Notes: a model not told the origin generated them from the letters alone. Positions 27,096-35,645 are shown, counted from the stretch's first letter. The stretch is DNA of 64,000 nucleotides from 21-14-0-10-47-8 sp966211795 (GCA_966211795.1 CBIHNW010000002.1:1-64000); one strand, 5' to 3'. A program made the numbers and translations.

Positions 27096-28087
27096 CCGAC
27101 CAGAAAAAAATTCTGATCACCGATCGCTTTGCGCATGATGCTTTCCTGACACTGTCGCAGCAGCCCTTCTTATCGGTGCAAAAAACCGAGACCCCGAATC
27201 TGCACGGCGTGGAGCTGGCGCAAGTTGCCGGCATGATCGTTCGCAGCCGCACCGTCGTTGACGAAAAAGTTTTTTCACGCGCTAAAAAATTACAAGTCTT
27301 GATCACCGCTACCAGCGGCTTTGATCACATTGATCTGGATGCCGCCGAAAAATGGGGCGTCACCGTGATGTTCACGCCTGAAGCCAATGTCGAAAGCGCC
27401 GCTCAGCAAACCTGGGCGCTGGTGTTAGCTTGCTCGAACAAAATTCCGCAGGCTCACCGGGCTTTGAAAGGTGGCGAGTGGAATCGCGACGCGGTCACCG
27501 GTTTTGAATTGAATCACAAAACCTACGGCATCGTAGGTTTGGGTCGCATCGGAAAACGCGTCGCCCAAATCGCCAACGCCTTTAACATGAACGTCATCGC
27601 TTTCGATCCTTACACCGAAGAAAGCTCCTTCCGCCAAGCCCAGGCCGAGCGGGTCGCCTATGAAGAGCTTCTGAAGCGCGCCGATGTCTTAAGCTTTCAC
27701 GTGCCGAAAACGACCGAGACTGAGCACATGCTCAATCGCTCGCATTTCGAGTACATTCACCGAGGCTTAACAATCGTCAACACTTCGCGCGGATCCGTGA
27801 TTCACGAGCTCGATCTTTGCGAAGCCTTGGAAAATGGCTGGATCGGCAATGTCGGCTTGGATGTTTTCGAAAAGGAACCCTTATCTCGAACCTCGAAGCT
27901 CTTACAGCACTCGAACGTGATCGTAACCCCGCACTGCGGAGCCAACACCGTCGAGGCCTTCAGCAAAGCCTCGGAACAAGCGGCCCTGAAGCTGATTCGC
28001 TTCTTCGTCGACTCGTCCACTTCGGACACCTTACCGCCAAAAGCCGCCTGGTACGGAGCCGTTCCGCCTTGGAAAAAGCCTGAATAG
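27092..28087 (+). CDS. D-isomer 2-hydroxyacid dehydrogenase (phosphoglycerate dehydrogenase-like)
   Basis: The product is 331 residues from GTG 27092, overlapping the aminotransferase stop. The NAD-binding motif is GIVGLGRIGKRVAQIA followed by VIAFDP. Catalytic elements are visible: NTSRGSVIHELDL with the Arg in the expected place after it, EKEPLS for the Glu, and VIVTPHCGANT for the His. It lacks the C-terminal ACT regulatory domain, so it is the short form. Likely reaction: 3-phosphoglycerate to phosphohydroxypyruvate, feeding the coupled aminotransferase. Other D-2-hydroxyacids cannot be excluded. Confidence 0.88.
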   Translation: MTDQKKILITDRFAHDAFLTLSQQPFLSVQKTETPNLHGVELAQVAGMIVRSRTVVDEKVFSRAKKLQVLITATSGFDHIDLDAAEKWGVTVMFTPEANVESAAQQTWALVLACSNKIPQAHRALKGGEWNRDAVTGFELNHKTYGIVGLGRIGKRVAQIANAFNMNVIAFDPYTEESSFRQAQAERVAYEELLKRADVLSFHVPKTTETEHMLNRSHFEYIHRGLTIVNTSRGSVIHELDLCEALENGWIGNVGLDVFEKEPLSRTSKLLQHSNVIVTPHCGANTVEAFSKASEQAALKLIRFFVDSSTSDTLPPKAAWYGAVPPWKKPE

Positions 28088-28423
28088 CGCCATCGAACGC
28101 ACACTCTTTTGACCTGACATGAAGTCGTCATCAGTTTTAACTCAACCAACTGGTTGACCTAACGGGGATGTCGTTTGCGGGTCAGGTTCGGGGCCGTGAC
28201 CGGATTCTGCACCGAACGTCGTCGATCAGTGGGATCGACGCTCAACCTGACCGACATTCAAAAAATGTATAAAGACATTCACAATCCTGATGAAGCGTGA
28301 AATTTCTATTGGCTAACTGCAGCTACCTGGGTCTTTCAAAGGCGTGACCTTGACCCCTCTGGGTGGGGTCGTTACAGTTTTCCTTCGTTTGTTAACAGCA
28401 CATATTTTCAGAGAGGATTGCCA
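28088..28423. other. Upstream region of purA
   Basis: No gene is seen. It contains a small palindrome (caaccaactggttg, 28143-28156), the nested inverted repeats listed separately at 28180-28252, and agagagga just before the purA start. The promoter is not placed. Confidence 0.5.
28180..28252. ncRNA. Nested inverted repeats, candidate structured RNA
   Basis: An outer 9-bp stem (ggtcaggtt 28180-28188, aacctgacc 28244-28252) encloses a perfect 8-bp hairpin (cgtcgatc 28220-28227, gatcgacg 28233-28240) and a competing 6-bp stem (gttcgg 28186-28191, ccgaac 28212-28217). The arrangement resembles a branched RNA about 170 nt upstream of purA. It could be a leader, a small RNA, or DNA operators. It matches no riboswitch I recognise. 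Confidence 0.35.
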
Positions 28424-29719
28424 ATGTCCGGAATCGTGGTTGTCGGAGCTCAGTGGGGTGACGAGGGCAAAGGAAAAGTGGTCGACGTGTTTGCGGCCAA
28501 AGCTGATATGGTAGTTCGCTATCAGGGCGGCGCCAACGCCGGTCACACGCTCGTGGTTGAAGGCAAAAAAACCGTTCTGCACCTGATCCCTTCCGGAATC
28601 CTGCACCCTGAAAAAACCTGCGTGATCGCCCCGGGCGTCGTGCTGGACATCGAAGGACTGCGCAACGAAATCTTTAAACTCAAAGAAACCGGTTACCTGC
28701 AAAATCCCAAGCAGCTTCTGATCAGCGATTCGTGCACGATCATCCTCCCCTACCACAAAGCTCTGGATTCAGCGCGCGAGAAATCCCTGGCGCACCAAAA
28801 GATCGGCACCACCGGCAAAGGCATCGGTCCCGCTTACGAAGACCGCGCCGCTCGCCGAGCTGTCGTGTTCGGTGATTTGTTCGATCAATCCGTTTTGCGT
28901 GAAAAGTTGCAACTGAGCCTGCAGGAAAAAAACGCCCTGCTGGAAAAAGTCTACGGCGAAAAACCATTCGACATCGACGAGCTGATGAAGCCGCTGGCAC
29001 AATTGGCGGAAGACCTGGCCCCGTACCGCTGCAAAGACGTTTCGGCTTTGGTGCACAAGCAGCTCAAGGGCAATCGTCGCGTGCTGTTTGAAGGCGCGCA
29101 AGGAACCCTGCTCGACGTTTTGCACGGCACTTTCCCTTACGTGACGTCGAGCTCAACCATCGCGGGCTCGGCCTGCACCGGCGCCGGCATCGGACCGACC
29201 GCCATCAGCAGCGTCTTGGGGATTTGCAAGGCCTACACGACCCGTGTGGGATCAGGCCCTTTCCCGACTGAATTGAAAGACGACATTGGCGAGCGCATCC
29301 AGAAAGAGGGCCACGAATTTGGCTCAACCACGGGACGCCCGCGTCGCTGTGGCTGGCTGGATCTGGTCGCGCTGAAATACGCCATCCGCATCAACGGCAT
29401 CACGAATCTCGCGCTGATGAAGCTCGACATCCTGTCCGGCTTCGACAAGATCGGCGTCTGCACCGGCTACAAATTGAACGGCGAGCTTCTGACCGAATTC
29501 CCAACCTCGTCCTACGAGCTCGAGCGAGTCGAACCCGTGATCGAATACATGCCCGGCTGGAAAGAAGACATCAGCAAGCTGATCGCCCTGAAGGATCTTC
29601 CACGCGCGGCCACAAACTACATCGACTTTATCGGCAACCAGATCGGCACCCCGATCGACGTGATCTCGGTCGGCCCCGGCCGCGAGCAAACCCTGTGGGT
29701 CAAACCGCTATTTGCGTAA
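28424..29719 (+). CDS. purA: Adenylosuccinate synthetase
   Basis: The product is 431 residues from ATG 28424 (agagagga upstream; TTG 28418 is less likely), the normal size. It opens with VVVGAQWGDEGKGKVVD, the diagnostic GTP/metal loop, then RYQGGANAGHTLVV and HLIPSGILHP. Later signatures are TTGKGIGPAYEDRAARR, LFEGAQGTLLDVLHGTFPYV and TTGRPRRCGWLDL. It couples GTP hydrolysis to IMP plus aspartate, the first committed step to AMP. It is a single gene with its own upstream region. Confidence 0.98.
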   Translation: MSGIVVVGAQWGDEGKGKVVDVFAAKADMVVRYQGGANAGHTLVVEGKKTVLHLIPSGILHPEKTCVIAPGVVLDIEGLRNEIFKLKETGYLQNPKQLLISDSCTIILPYHKALDSAREKSLAHQKIGTTGKGIGPAYEDRAARRAVVFGDLFDQSVLREKLQLSLQEKNALLEKVYGEKPFDIDELMKPLAQLAEDLAPYRCKDVSALVHKQLKGNRRVLFEGAQGTLLDVLHGTFPYVTSSSTIAGSACTGAGIGPTAISSVLGICKAYTTRVGSGPFPTELKDDIGERIQKEGHEFGSTTGRPRRCGWLDLVALKYAIRINGITNLALMKLDILSGFDKIGVCTGYKLNGELLTEFPTSSYELERVEPVIEYMPGWKEDISKLIALKDLPRAATNYIDFIGNQIGTPIDVISVGPGREQTLWVKPLFA

Positions 29720-29730
29720 TCCGGAATGCT

Positions 29731-29793
29731 GTATTCTGAATACGGATCGGTATTCAGAATACTGGAGCCTGTATCCTGAATACGGATCGGTAT
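29731..29793. repeat. Tandem imperfect repeat with palindromic arms
   Basis: Two 23-nt units, 29731-29753 and 29771-29793, differ at one base and share ctgaatacggatcggtat; the period is 40 nt. The first also forms a perfect 12-bp hairpin (gtattctgaata, 29731-29742; tattcagaatac, 29751-29762) with loop cggatcgg. It lies between convergent purA and the four-helix gene and may act as a bidirectional terminator, although no T-run follows. Confidence 0.7.
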
Positions 29794-29817
29794 ACTGTAT
29801 GCTACGGGTCAGTTCGG

Positions 29818-30129
29818 TTAGAGGGTTTTGATTTTGGATTGAAGTAATTTGTAGATGCTTGCTCCTAAGTGATCCGCTTTCTGAAGTAGAGTTGTGTCGG
29901 TTTCTTTGGTCAGTCTGAAGATTGTTTGGCATTCCTTTAGTGAGCCGTATGCGGTCTGGTAGTAGCGTTTCTTTTCCTTTTCTGATGGCTTGGCGTTACC
30001 TTCAGCTAAGTTCAACGCGATTGATGTTGATGCTCTTAGCAGCTGATCTTTCATATGACCCGAGATGGTTGTTTGTTCGGTCATCTCGTGGAATTGGATG
30101 GCCAGCTCTAGGGTTCTGAATGTCTTCAT
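29818..30129 (-). CDS. Four-helix bundle protein (S23/IVP family)
   Basis: The product is 103 residues. The frame is open to 30375, but the ATG ending at 30129 has aagga 6 nt upstream and gives the family's usual length and start (MKTFRTLELAIQFHEMTEQT). Other family hallmarks are LLRASTSIALNLAEGNA and KKRYYQTAYGSLKECQTIF. These proteins form pentameric four-helix assemblies and are often encoded in 23S rRNA intervening sequences or near retroelements; the biochemical role is unknown. Here it is a lone chromosomal copy, convergent with purA. Confidence 0.88.
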   Translation of the reverse strand: MKTFRTLELAIQFHEMTEQTTISGHMKDQLLRASTSIALNLAEGNAKPSEKEKKRYYQTAYGSLKECQTIFRLTKETDTTLLQKADHLGASIYKLLQSKIKTL

Positions 30130-30503
30130 AGGGATCCTTCTGTGAAATTTTGAGTGTATCGATTCAAAATGAAAGCCACGTTGGATTGCAATTGGCGCGA
30201 GATGAATTGAATCAGCGTTCGAATTTAATCTTCGAATCCGCGTGAGGGGCGGATCTGAGATTGAGGGGTCTGAATTCAGGGACTCTTTGATTTTCTTGAT
30301 TTGCTGGGTGTTCAAACTTGAATGGTGAGTATTTTCTTCGGGATTTCTTGGCGTGCGTTGCGAGATTTTGTTCAAGGTTTCAGCAACTTAGCTCAGAACT
30401 TAAGCATTTTCTGGAATTCGCAAAAAATCTTTAAATGATCGTTAAAATCAGTGTTGACTCTCGGGCGGAAATCTCAGAAATTGCTGCTTCTGTTTTTAAT
30501 AGT
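30130..30503. other. Spacer before the tRNA genes
   Basis: The open frame upstream of the four-helix gene shows no protein-like features. TTGACT at 30454-30459 could be the -35 element of a tRNA promoter, but no good -10 box is seen at the right distance. Confidence 0.4.
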
Positions 30504-30579
30504 GGTTCGCTAGCTCAGCTGGTAGAGCACTTCACTTTTAATGAAGGGGTCGATGGTTCGAATCCATCGCGAGCCACCA
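30504..30579 (+). tRNA. tRNA-Lys (anticodon TTT)
   Basis: A full cloverleaf: acceptor ggttcgc with gcgagcc, D-arm gctcagctggtagagc, anticodon stem cttca/tgaag around loop cttttaa (anticodon TTT), T-arm gatggttcgaatccatc, and encoded CCA at 30577-30579. Confidence 0.96.
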
Positions 30580-30607
30580 ACTTTAAACTCAGAATCTCTT
30601 CTCGGAA

Positions 30608-30683
30608 GTTCCCATCGTCTAGTGGCCTAGGACACCTCCCTTTCACGGAGGATACAGGGGTTCGAATCCCCTTGGGAACGCCA
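30608..30683 (+). tRNA. tRNA-Glu (anticodon TTC), element integration site
   Basis: Cloverleaf with acceptor gttccca/tgggaac, anticodon stem cctcc/ggagg around loop ctttcac (anticodon TTC), T-arm ggggttcgaatcccc, discriminator G and encoded CCA at 30681-30683. Its 3' end is the left attachment site of the integrative element; the gene stays intact. Confidence 0.96.
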
Positions 30684-30684
30684 A
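30666..30684 (+). repeat. attL core (tRNA-Glu 3' end)
   Basis: The sequence atccccttgggaacgccaa covers the 3' half of the T-arm, the acceptor strand and CCA, and recurs exactly at 40357-40375. Confidence 0.9.
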
Positions 30685-30714
30685 TTTTTTCTAACCACGT
30701 GAAATTCCAAAACT

Positions 30715-31866
30715 TTAAAGTGCAACCTCTAAAATTTTGCTGGAATTTTGTTGGCTCTGATCTCGTACCCACCTTGAAACCTCGTATCCCAACGCTTGAT
30801 TGCTAACATGAGAATAGCGATCGGTTGTTGTTAAATCTCGATGTCCCATGATTTCAGAGACTATTCGCCGATTCATACCTGTTGAATCAAGATAGCTACA
30901 GAACGTATGCCGAAGGCCATGAAAATTGATTGGCTTCAATTGTGGAATTTTTCTCAACTCTTGCTTCAACAACCTCGCAAAGTGTGAAGGATCTAGAGGC
31001 GCTTCACCTCCAAAAACATACTCACCGCGCGCGTCGGCCTTCATCTCAAGAATTAACTCTCTTAAATCAGGAAAAATTGGAATAGTTCTCCGATCCCCAT
31101 TCTTCGTCGTCTCTCGAATTTTAAGTGTCTTCTGAGCACATGTTCGATGAATGTTGATACAACCAACATAGGGTCCAAACTTTCGATCAAGAAAAATTGA
31201 ATCCCATTTCAGAGCAGAAACCTCTCCAGCTCGCAAACCTGTCCATAGAACAAACCTGAAAAGTCTGAAGTACTTGCTGTCCTTAGCGGCATTGAGAAAA
31301 AATCGCATTTCACCATGATCCCAAAAACCAGGATCTTTCGGCCTGTGCCTTGGCGTTCGGACCACTAAAAGGCCCGTCATCGGAATGTAATCATCTTCAA
31401 TCGCTTGCCTCAAGATTGACTTCAGCAGAGTCACAGTTGAATTCACATTATATGTGCTGACTCCGCGAATCTGACAATCCTGGATGTAGTTTCTCAAATG
31501 AGCTTTATCCAATTCATGAAGCTTAAAGCTTCCAAAAAATGGAATGAGAAAATCCTCGATAAGGTCAGCATAACGAAATCTTGTATTGTCAGCGATTCCA
31601 TTTCGAATTTTGAATTCCAACCAAAGAGATGTGTATTCTTTAAAAGAAACTCTATTGTTGAACTGAATCGTTACCTTGTTCGTCTGAAGCAAAATTTTTC
31701 GATATTCTGCTACTGCAAATTCATTCGCATTTGTTTCTGTTACAAATCCCTGCGAACGAACTTGTCCACCACGACCATCTGGCAGCGAGACTCGCCACCG
31801 CGTGCCCTTTTTATTGGTGTATGAACTGACAAAGCGTTTAGCTTCAATTTCTAATTTATTTGCCAT
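30715..31866 (-). CDS. Tyrosine recombinase / phage-type integrase
   Basis: The product is 383 residues; the ATG ending at 31866 has aaggaga 5 nt upstream and is preferred over the longer frame to 31905. Residues 1-150 are an arm-binding and SAM-like core-binding region (SFKEYTSLWLEFKIRNGI, LRNYIQDCQIRGVSTYNV). The catalytic domain shows all key residues: Arg in WTGLRAGEVSALKW, HGLRHTF for His-x-x-Arg, and MGHRDLTTTDRYSHV for the second His and the nucleophilic Tyr. It integrates and excises the surrounding element at tRNA-Glu. The gene ends 31 nt from the tRNA 3' end. Confidence 0.93.
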   Translation of the reverse strand: MANKLEIEAKRFVSSYTNKKGTRWRVSLPDGRGGQVRSQGFVTETNANEFAVAEYRKILLQTNKVTIQFNNRVSFKEYTSLWLEFKIRNGIADNTRFRYADLIEDFLIPFFGSFKLHELDKAHLRNYIQDCQIRGVSTYNVNSTVTLLKSILRQAIEDDYIPMTGLLVVRTPRHRPKDPGFWDHGEMRFFLNAAKDSKYFRLFRFVLWTGLRAGEVSALKWDSIFLDRKFGPYVGCINIHRTCAQKTLKIRETTKNGDRRTIPIFPDLRELILEMKADARGEYVFGGEAPLDPSHFARLLKQELRKIPQLKPINFHGLRHTFCSYLDSTGMNRRIVSEIMGHRDLTTTDRYSHVSNQALGYEVSRWVRDQSQQNSSKILEVAL

Positions 31867-31983
31867 GATTTCTCCTTTCTTCAGGAAAAACCAAGTCCTA
31901 CCCACCGTATTTGAATTTCAAAGAACGATGGGTGGCTTGTACTATTGCTTAGTCAAAGAATTCAATAGCTATCTATTTCGAGC

Positions 31984-32160
31984 TTAAATGCCTCGCTTTA
32001 GCTGCTTTAAGACCTCTGCTGGATCGAAGCTATAGCTCCGGCCAAATTTCACAGCTGGCTTAATACGGCCCATTTTAAGGTGGTATCGCAGTGAGTTTTC
32101 AGATTTCCCAAGAAGTTGACTTAGCGCTTTCAGTGACACAAGTTTAGGTAGTTCGTTCAT
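31984..32160 (-). CDS. AlpA-like small DNA-binding protein (possible excisionase)
   Basis: The product is 58 residues: LPKLVSLKALSQLLGKSENS, then LRYHLKMGRIKPAVKFG and RSYSFDPAEVLKQLKRG. This is the winged-helix pattern of AlpA/MerR-like excisionase proteins (recognition helix, then a polar wing leading to a short final helix). ATG has aaagga 6 nt upstream and overlaps the stop of the preceding replication-type gene by 4 nt (ATGA), so it is coupled to it. It probably controls integrase expression or directs excision; the integrase gene follows 117 nt downstream. Confidence 0.75.
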   Translation of the reverse strand: MNELPKLVSLKALSQLLGKSENSLRYHLKMGRIKPAVKFGRSYSFDPAEVLKQLKRGI

Positions 32161-33443
32161 TGTATTTCCTTTGAGTGTGACGAATTAAACGAAAGAAGGG
32201 GGCTTTTTTCGTTTAATTCGTGCTTTGTTCGATACTTCTCAGAAGTCCAGACCTCAGCAGGTCGACCATTCGTCTCGACTTCGACCGAGAATGCCAATCC
32301 AAAATCTTTCAGAAGTTGAAGCGCAGAATTCAAACTCTCTTTAGACGGATTTTTACTGAATTTCTCAAAGAGCTGAGTTTTTCTCAGACCATTTGGTTCC
32401 ACATCCAAGATCTCAATAACTCGGTCAGCAAAGGAACTTCCTGTCCGCACTCCGTAGATTTCAACCACTGAATTTTGACAATACTTAAATATTTCATACG
32501 CTGAAGTTAACGCGTGCTCATCAATGATTGCCCTTTCATTCAGGAGCGACTGAATCAAAGCAAGCCTGAGCACTTGAGGTGCACCTCGAGCAAGAAGACT
32601 TCCTGCAAGACCAGGCTTACCTTGTGTGAGATCGGTATAGATCGACCTCCACAAATCTTTCGCATTCTGATTCCGAATGACCAAACTTGTTTTCTTTCCA
32701 AACTCAATTGCCGTTGCAAGCCGGGATGCCAATGACTTGAAGTAGCTTGCGTTCATTTCCGTTCCTTCGGGAAGCTCCTTTGAACGTTGAACTCCAAACA
32801 TTAGAAACCGATTTCCGAGACCATTTGAGATGTCTGTTTCCGTTAACATCTGAGTCAGTTCATGTTTCGTAATATGCCCAACAATCGAAATATGTGGATC
32901 AGTTACGACTAAAGGGTCAGCCCTTGTCAGAGTATGCAGATTGTCTCCATCCCAGGCGTTTCGGAGACTTGGAGACAAAGTATTCCCTTCTCTCCTGGCA
33001 ACCTTTAGAACTGAAGCAAACTCGGTTTCAATAACAAATAGACGCTTATCACTTACACCGTGGCTTGCGCTTCCATCCAAGACAGAGCTGACATCTCGGA
33101 TTGCAGACATCAAACCCTCTCCAGTGGAAAGCCCACCTTTCACATTGGAATTGGTCCATTGAGGATCAGCTAATTTCAAAAGCGCGCGAATATTCTTCCA
33201 TGCGGTCCCTTTTCTTCCACTCGAACTTAATCCGATATTCAGGACAAAAAGGTTTGTTCCATGTCTAGCTCCGTCAGCAATACAATGGGCATTTCTTCCA
33301 ACTATATTTCCATAAGCTGCTAAAAGATGGCTTAGAATTGCCATCTGATCTGCCTCTGTGTGGGGATCGAAAGCCGATACGATCTCTCCCCCCAATCCCC
33401 AGAAACACAATTCGGATCGAATTCTCTCATCAAATTTCCTCAT
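32157..33443 (-). CDS. DUF3987/YfjI-like replication-type protein
   Basis: The product is 428 residues. It contains NLFVLNIGLSSSGRKGTAW, a modified P-loop, GGLSTGEGLMSAIRD, LFVIETEFASVLKVARRE (Walker-B-like acidic segment) and DPHISIVGHITKHELTQ. These are the patterns of the DUF3987 family in prophages and satellites, thought to be helicase/primase-like proteins. A C-terminal winged-helix region (LRKTQLFEKFSKNPSKESL) follows. It overlaps its neighbours by 4 nt at both ends (ATGA), forming one minus-strand operon with them. Replication of the element is a reasonable but unproven role. Confidence 0.7.
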   Translation of the reverse strand: MRKFDERIRSELCFWGLGGEIVSAFDPHTEADQMAILSHLLAAYGNIVGRNAHCIADGARHGTNLFVLNIGLSSSGRKGTAWKNIRALLKLADPQWTNSNVKGGLSTGEGLMSAIRDVSSVLDGSASHGVSDKRLFVIETEFASVLKVARREGNTLSPSLRNAWDGDNLHTLTRADPLVVTDPHISIVGHITKHELTQMLTETDISNGLGNRFLMFGVQRSKELPEGTEMNASYFKSLASRLATAIEFGKKTSLVIRNQNAKDLWRSIYTDLTQGKPGLAGSLLARGAPQVLRLALIQSLLNERAIIDEHALTSAYEIFKYCQNSVVEIYGVRTGSSFADRVIEILDVEPNGLRKTQLFEKFSKNPSKESLNSALQLLKDFGLAFSVEVETNGRPAEVWTSEKYRTKHELNEKSPLLSFNSSHSKEIQ

Positions 33444-33670
33444 GATTCGATTCCTTGATTTAGAAATTGCTCAACATCCGAAAGATAGCTGGCAATGCAC
33501 TCCTGAGCGTTGCGCTCAGACTCTCCAAAATCCATGTACAAATTTGCAGATGTTCCATCAAGAGCGCTATTGACGCTCTTGATAAAGTTGGCGGCATGAA
33601 GGCGTGCTTCCGTTAAACAACGATGTCTTGCCGAAACCGAGAGAAGCTTTTTACTTACCTTGATCTCCAT
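33440..33670 (-). CDS. Small protein of the element operon
   Basis: The product is 76 residues; the ATG ending at 33670 has ggagg 6 nt upstream and is chosen over the longer frame. It is polar and mostly helical (RHRCLTEARLHAANFIKS, NAQECIASYLSDVEQFLNQG). No family is recognised. It overlaps the regulator gene upstream by 20 nt and the replication-type gene downstream by 4 nt, so it is almost certainly translated. Confidence 0.65.
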   Translation of the reverse strand: MEIKVSKKLLSVSARHRCLTEARLHAANFIKSVNSALDGTSANLYMDFGESERNAQECIASYLSDVEQFLNQGIES

Positions 33671-33866
33671 TTTTTGCCTCCACATTTTGGATCAGCTTTT
33701 TACTCACTCCCAGGATCGAGGCAATTTTCTCGATCTCATGCTCTCTCAGTGTTAGTAACGTTTGCTCCGCCAGTTGAATCCTGTGTCTCGGAATTCCTGT
33801 CTCAATAGCGAGTGCAATCTGCGAAATTTGTCTTTCAATTCTCCAGAACTTTAAAGATCTTTCCAT
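33651..33866 (-). CDS. Small helix-turn-helix regulator
   Basis: The product is 71 residues; the ATG ending at 33866 follows gaggagagaaag. ISQIALAIETGIPRHRIQLA followed by LREHEIEKIASILGVSKKLI is the four-helix XRE/Cro pattern. As the first gene of the minus-strand operon next to a long AT-rich region, it is probably the element's repressor or copy-number regulator. Confidence 0.7.
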   Translation of the reverse strand: MERSLKFWRIERQISQIALAIETGIPRHRIQLAEQTLLTLREHEIEKIASILGVSKKLIQNVEAKNGDQGK

Positions 33867-34539
33867 AACTTTCTCTCCTCTGTTTGGCAGCATCCGTTGC
33901 TGCTGATGAAAAAGTATTGGAGCCCTGGACGAAAAAATCTAGTGGAAATAATTTTCTTGAATTTAATTTTTTATGGGATTTTATTTCTATTTCTCGCAAA
34001 AATTTATCGAAATTAATTTTGAAAAATTGAAAACAATTAGAACCCATCCCAACTCAAACTATTTATGCATCATTTGAATTTCGAATTAATATTTTTTCGA
34101 ACAGTTCTTAATTAATTTAAATTACATATTCTCAAAATACTTGGCCCAATCTGACCCCGCTGGCCCCAGAATAAAACCTCTCATATGGATGCAAATTATC
34201 TGAAATAAATAATGGAAATATGCTGGGCATTTCGATTTTTGGAATAAAATAATTAATTCCAATTAATTTATTAATTAAATACTTTGGAAATTACCCATCT
34301 AGGGACGTTAAAAGCGGAAGAATGGCCGTTTTTGGCAGTTAATTTCAATTTCGCTTTGAATTAATTAAATATTTTCGCATAATTAATTTGCCTAATTATT
34401 GGGCGATTCAACTTGCTAGACAGAGCTTCTGTCATTTTTTCATGTCATTCAAATCCTGAATTCAGGCGTTTAGATCTTAACTTTACACTGCGTTTTGACC
34501 TGCAAATACACCCATCATATCGACATCTCCGGAGGTTGA
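33867..34539. other. AT-rich non-coding region with AATTAATT repeats
   Basis: No gene is supported. The core aattaatt, or a one-base variant, recurs many times between about 34010 and 34400 (for example 34010-34020, 34105-34120, 34245-34275, 34360-34395), within very AT-rich sequence. It lies upstream of the element's regulator-replication operon and divergent HNH gene, so it may contain the element's origin, regulatory sites, or both. Confidence 0.5.
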
Positions 34540-35100
34540 ATGAATAAAAAGGGACGGATTCACAAAGATAAATTTTTTAGCTCAGCTGATTCAGAAGTGA
34601 TAACTGCATTTATGGAATATCGAAGCCAGCAATCTCGCCTCAAAAAGCGAATGTCGGTCGACGAAATGAGAAAACAACGAATTAAGCACAAGTTAGCGGT
34701 AAAAGAGAAAAATCTTAAAGAGCATACTGAAAAGACGTACTTCGCCACCTATGCCACGTCTGAGAAGTTCTATAAGTCTGATGATTGGTTGAATTTACGA
34801 TTTCAGGCTTTACAAAAACTTGGAAACAAATGCGTTTCATGCGGCGCAACTCCCCAGCAAGGAGCTGTTTTACATGTCGATCATATTCGACCAAGATCAA
34901 TCTATCCTGAGCTGGCTTTCAAAATAGAAAACCTGCAGATACTTTGCTTACACTGCAATTTTGGCAAAGGAACAAATAGTACGAGAGTTCAAGTCAGAAA
35001 ATCAAAAAAAAATCTTTTAGTCGGACTTTTTGTGGATAGCCTCGACATAACATCGGATGTTTCACTTCGCACCATTCGAAGAAGACTTAGAAATGACTGA
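34540..35100 (+). CDS. HNH endonuclease
   Basis: The product is 186 residues from ATG 34540 (ggaggt 4 nt upstream). The first 80 residues are basic and helical. The nuclease module begins with FYKSDDWLNLRFQALQKLG, a common lead-in for HNH proteins, then CVSCGATP, LHVDHIRPRS and IENLQILCLHCNFGKG: two CxxC pairs, the catalytic His in DH, and the Asn. The C-terminal 45 residues are basic. It sits alone inside the mobile element and may serve defence or mobility; nothing nearby pins its target. Confidence 0.85.
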   Translation: MNKKGRIHKDKFFSSADSEVITAFMEYRSQQSRLKKRMSVDEMRKQRIKHKLAVKEKNLKEHTEKTYFATYATSEKFYKSDDWLNLRFQALQKLGNKCVSCGATPQQGAVLHVDHIRPRSIYPELAFKIENLQILCLHCNFGKGTNSTRVQVRKSKKNLLVGLFVDSLDITSDVSLRTIRRRLRND

Positions 35101-35171
35101 TCTGTAGAAGCTACGCTTTAATTGCTGTAGTCGGTATTTATATTTACTGGCATTGTACACACATTTTGTGC

Positions 35172-35645
35172 CTACCATGAATACAGCCGATTAAAATATA
35201 GCGCAGGAGTTCCCGAATTGAAATCGGGCGTCGCAATACCTGGTCCCGGGAATAACTTTTTTGCTACTGCAATTGAATGAATGTTTGTTACATCAACAAT
35301 AGCGTCTACGTAGAACCTTTTTGATCTAGCCGATTTGTAATGCTTTTTTAATTCCTCAATACCTTTATTAACAGCTTCGACTGCTAATCCACGTCCCCGA
35401 TGCTTCTCGCCTACGGCATAATTTACGCTGTAACAGTCCACACCACTAATTGACTCCTCTGATCCAAACGTCACCAGAACCTGGACTTCTCTGTCGGCAA
35501 TTTTCGCGTAACTAAACCTTCTTCCTCCTGGAATCTCGTCTTGTCGCTCGATGTAACCAGCATCTAGCTTACTAACTGACATCCCAGCATTTAAAGCATG
35601 CTGGAAGTCGAGAAATGCATCCATAGGATTAGCCATCATAGACAT
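35172..35645 (-). CDS. GNAT-type acetyltransferase next to the RT gene
   Basis: The product is 157 residues from the ATG ending at 35645; other ATGs within the first eight codons are possible. The core reads VDCYSVNYAVGEKHRGRGLA followed by VEAVNKGIEELKKHY, the beta-4 strand and the R/Q-x-x-G-x-G/A acetyl-CoA pyrophosphate loop of the GNAT superfamily, then VDAIVDVTNIHSIAVAKKLF, the usual later N-x-x-S-x-x-h-A helix. It lies 115 nt downstream of the reverse transcriptase on the same strand and could be transcribed with it. Substrate unknown. Confidence 0.75.
   Translation of the reverse strand: MSMMANPMDAFLDFQHALNAGMSVSKLDAGYIERQDEIPGGRRFSYAKIADREVQVLVTFGSEESISGVDCYSVNYAVGEKHRGRGLAVEAVNKGIEELKKHYKSARSKRFYVDAIVDVTNIHSIAVAKKLFPGPGIATPDFNSGTPALYFNRLYSW

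Noticed and set aside
30130..30375. N-terminal extension of the four-helix bundle protein
   Set aside because: The added residues are not part of the family and a good ribosome-binding site precedes the internal ATG.
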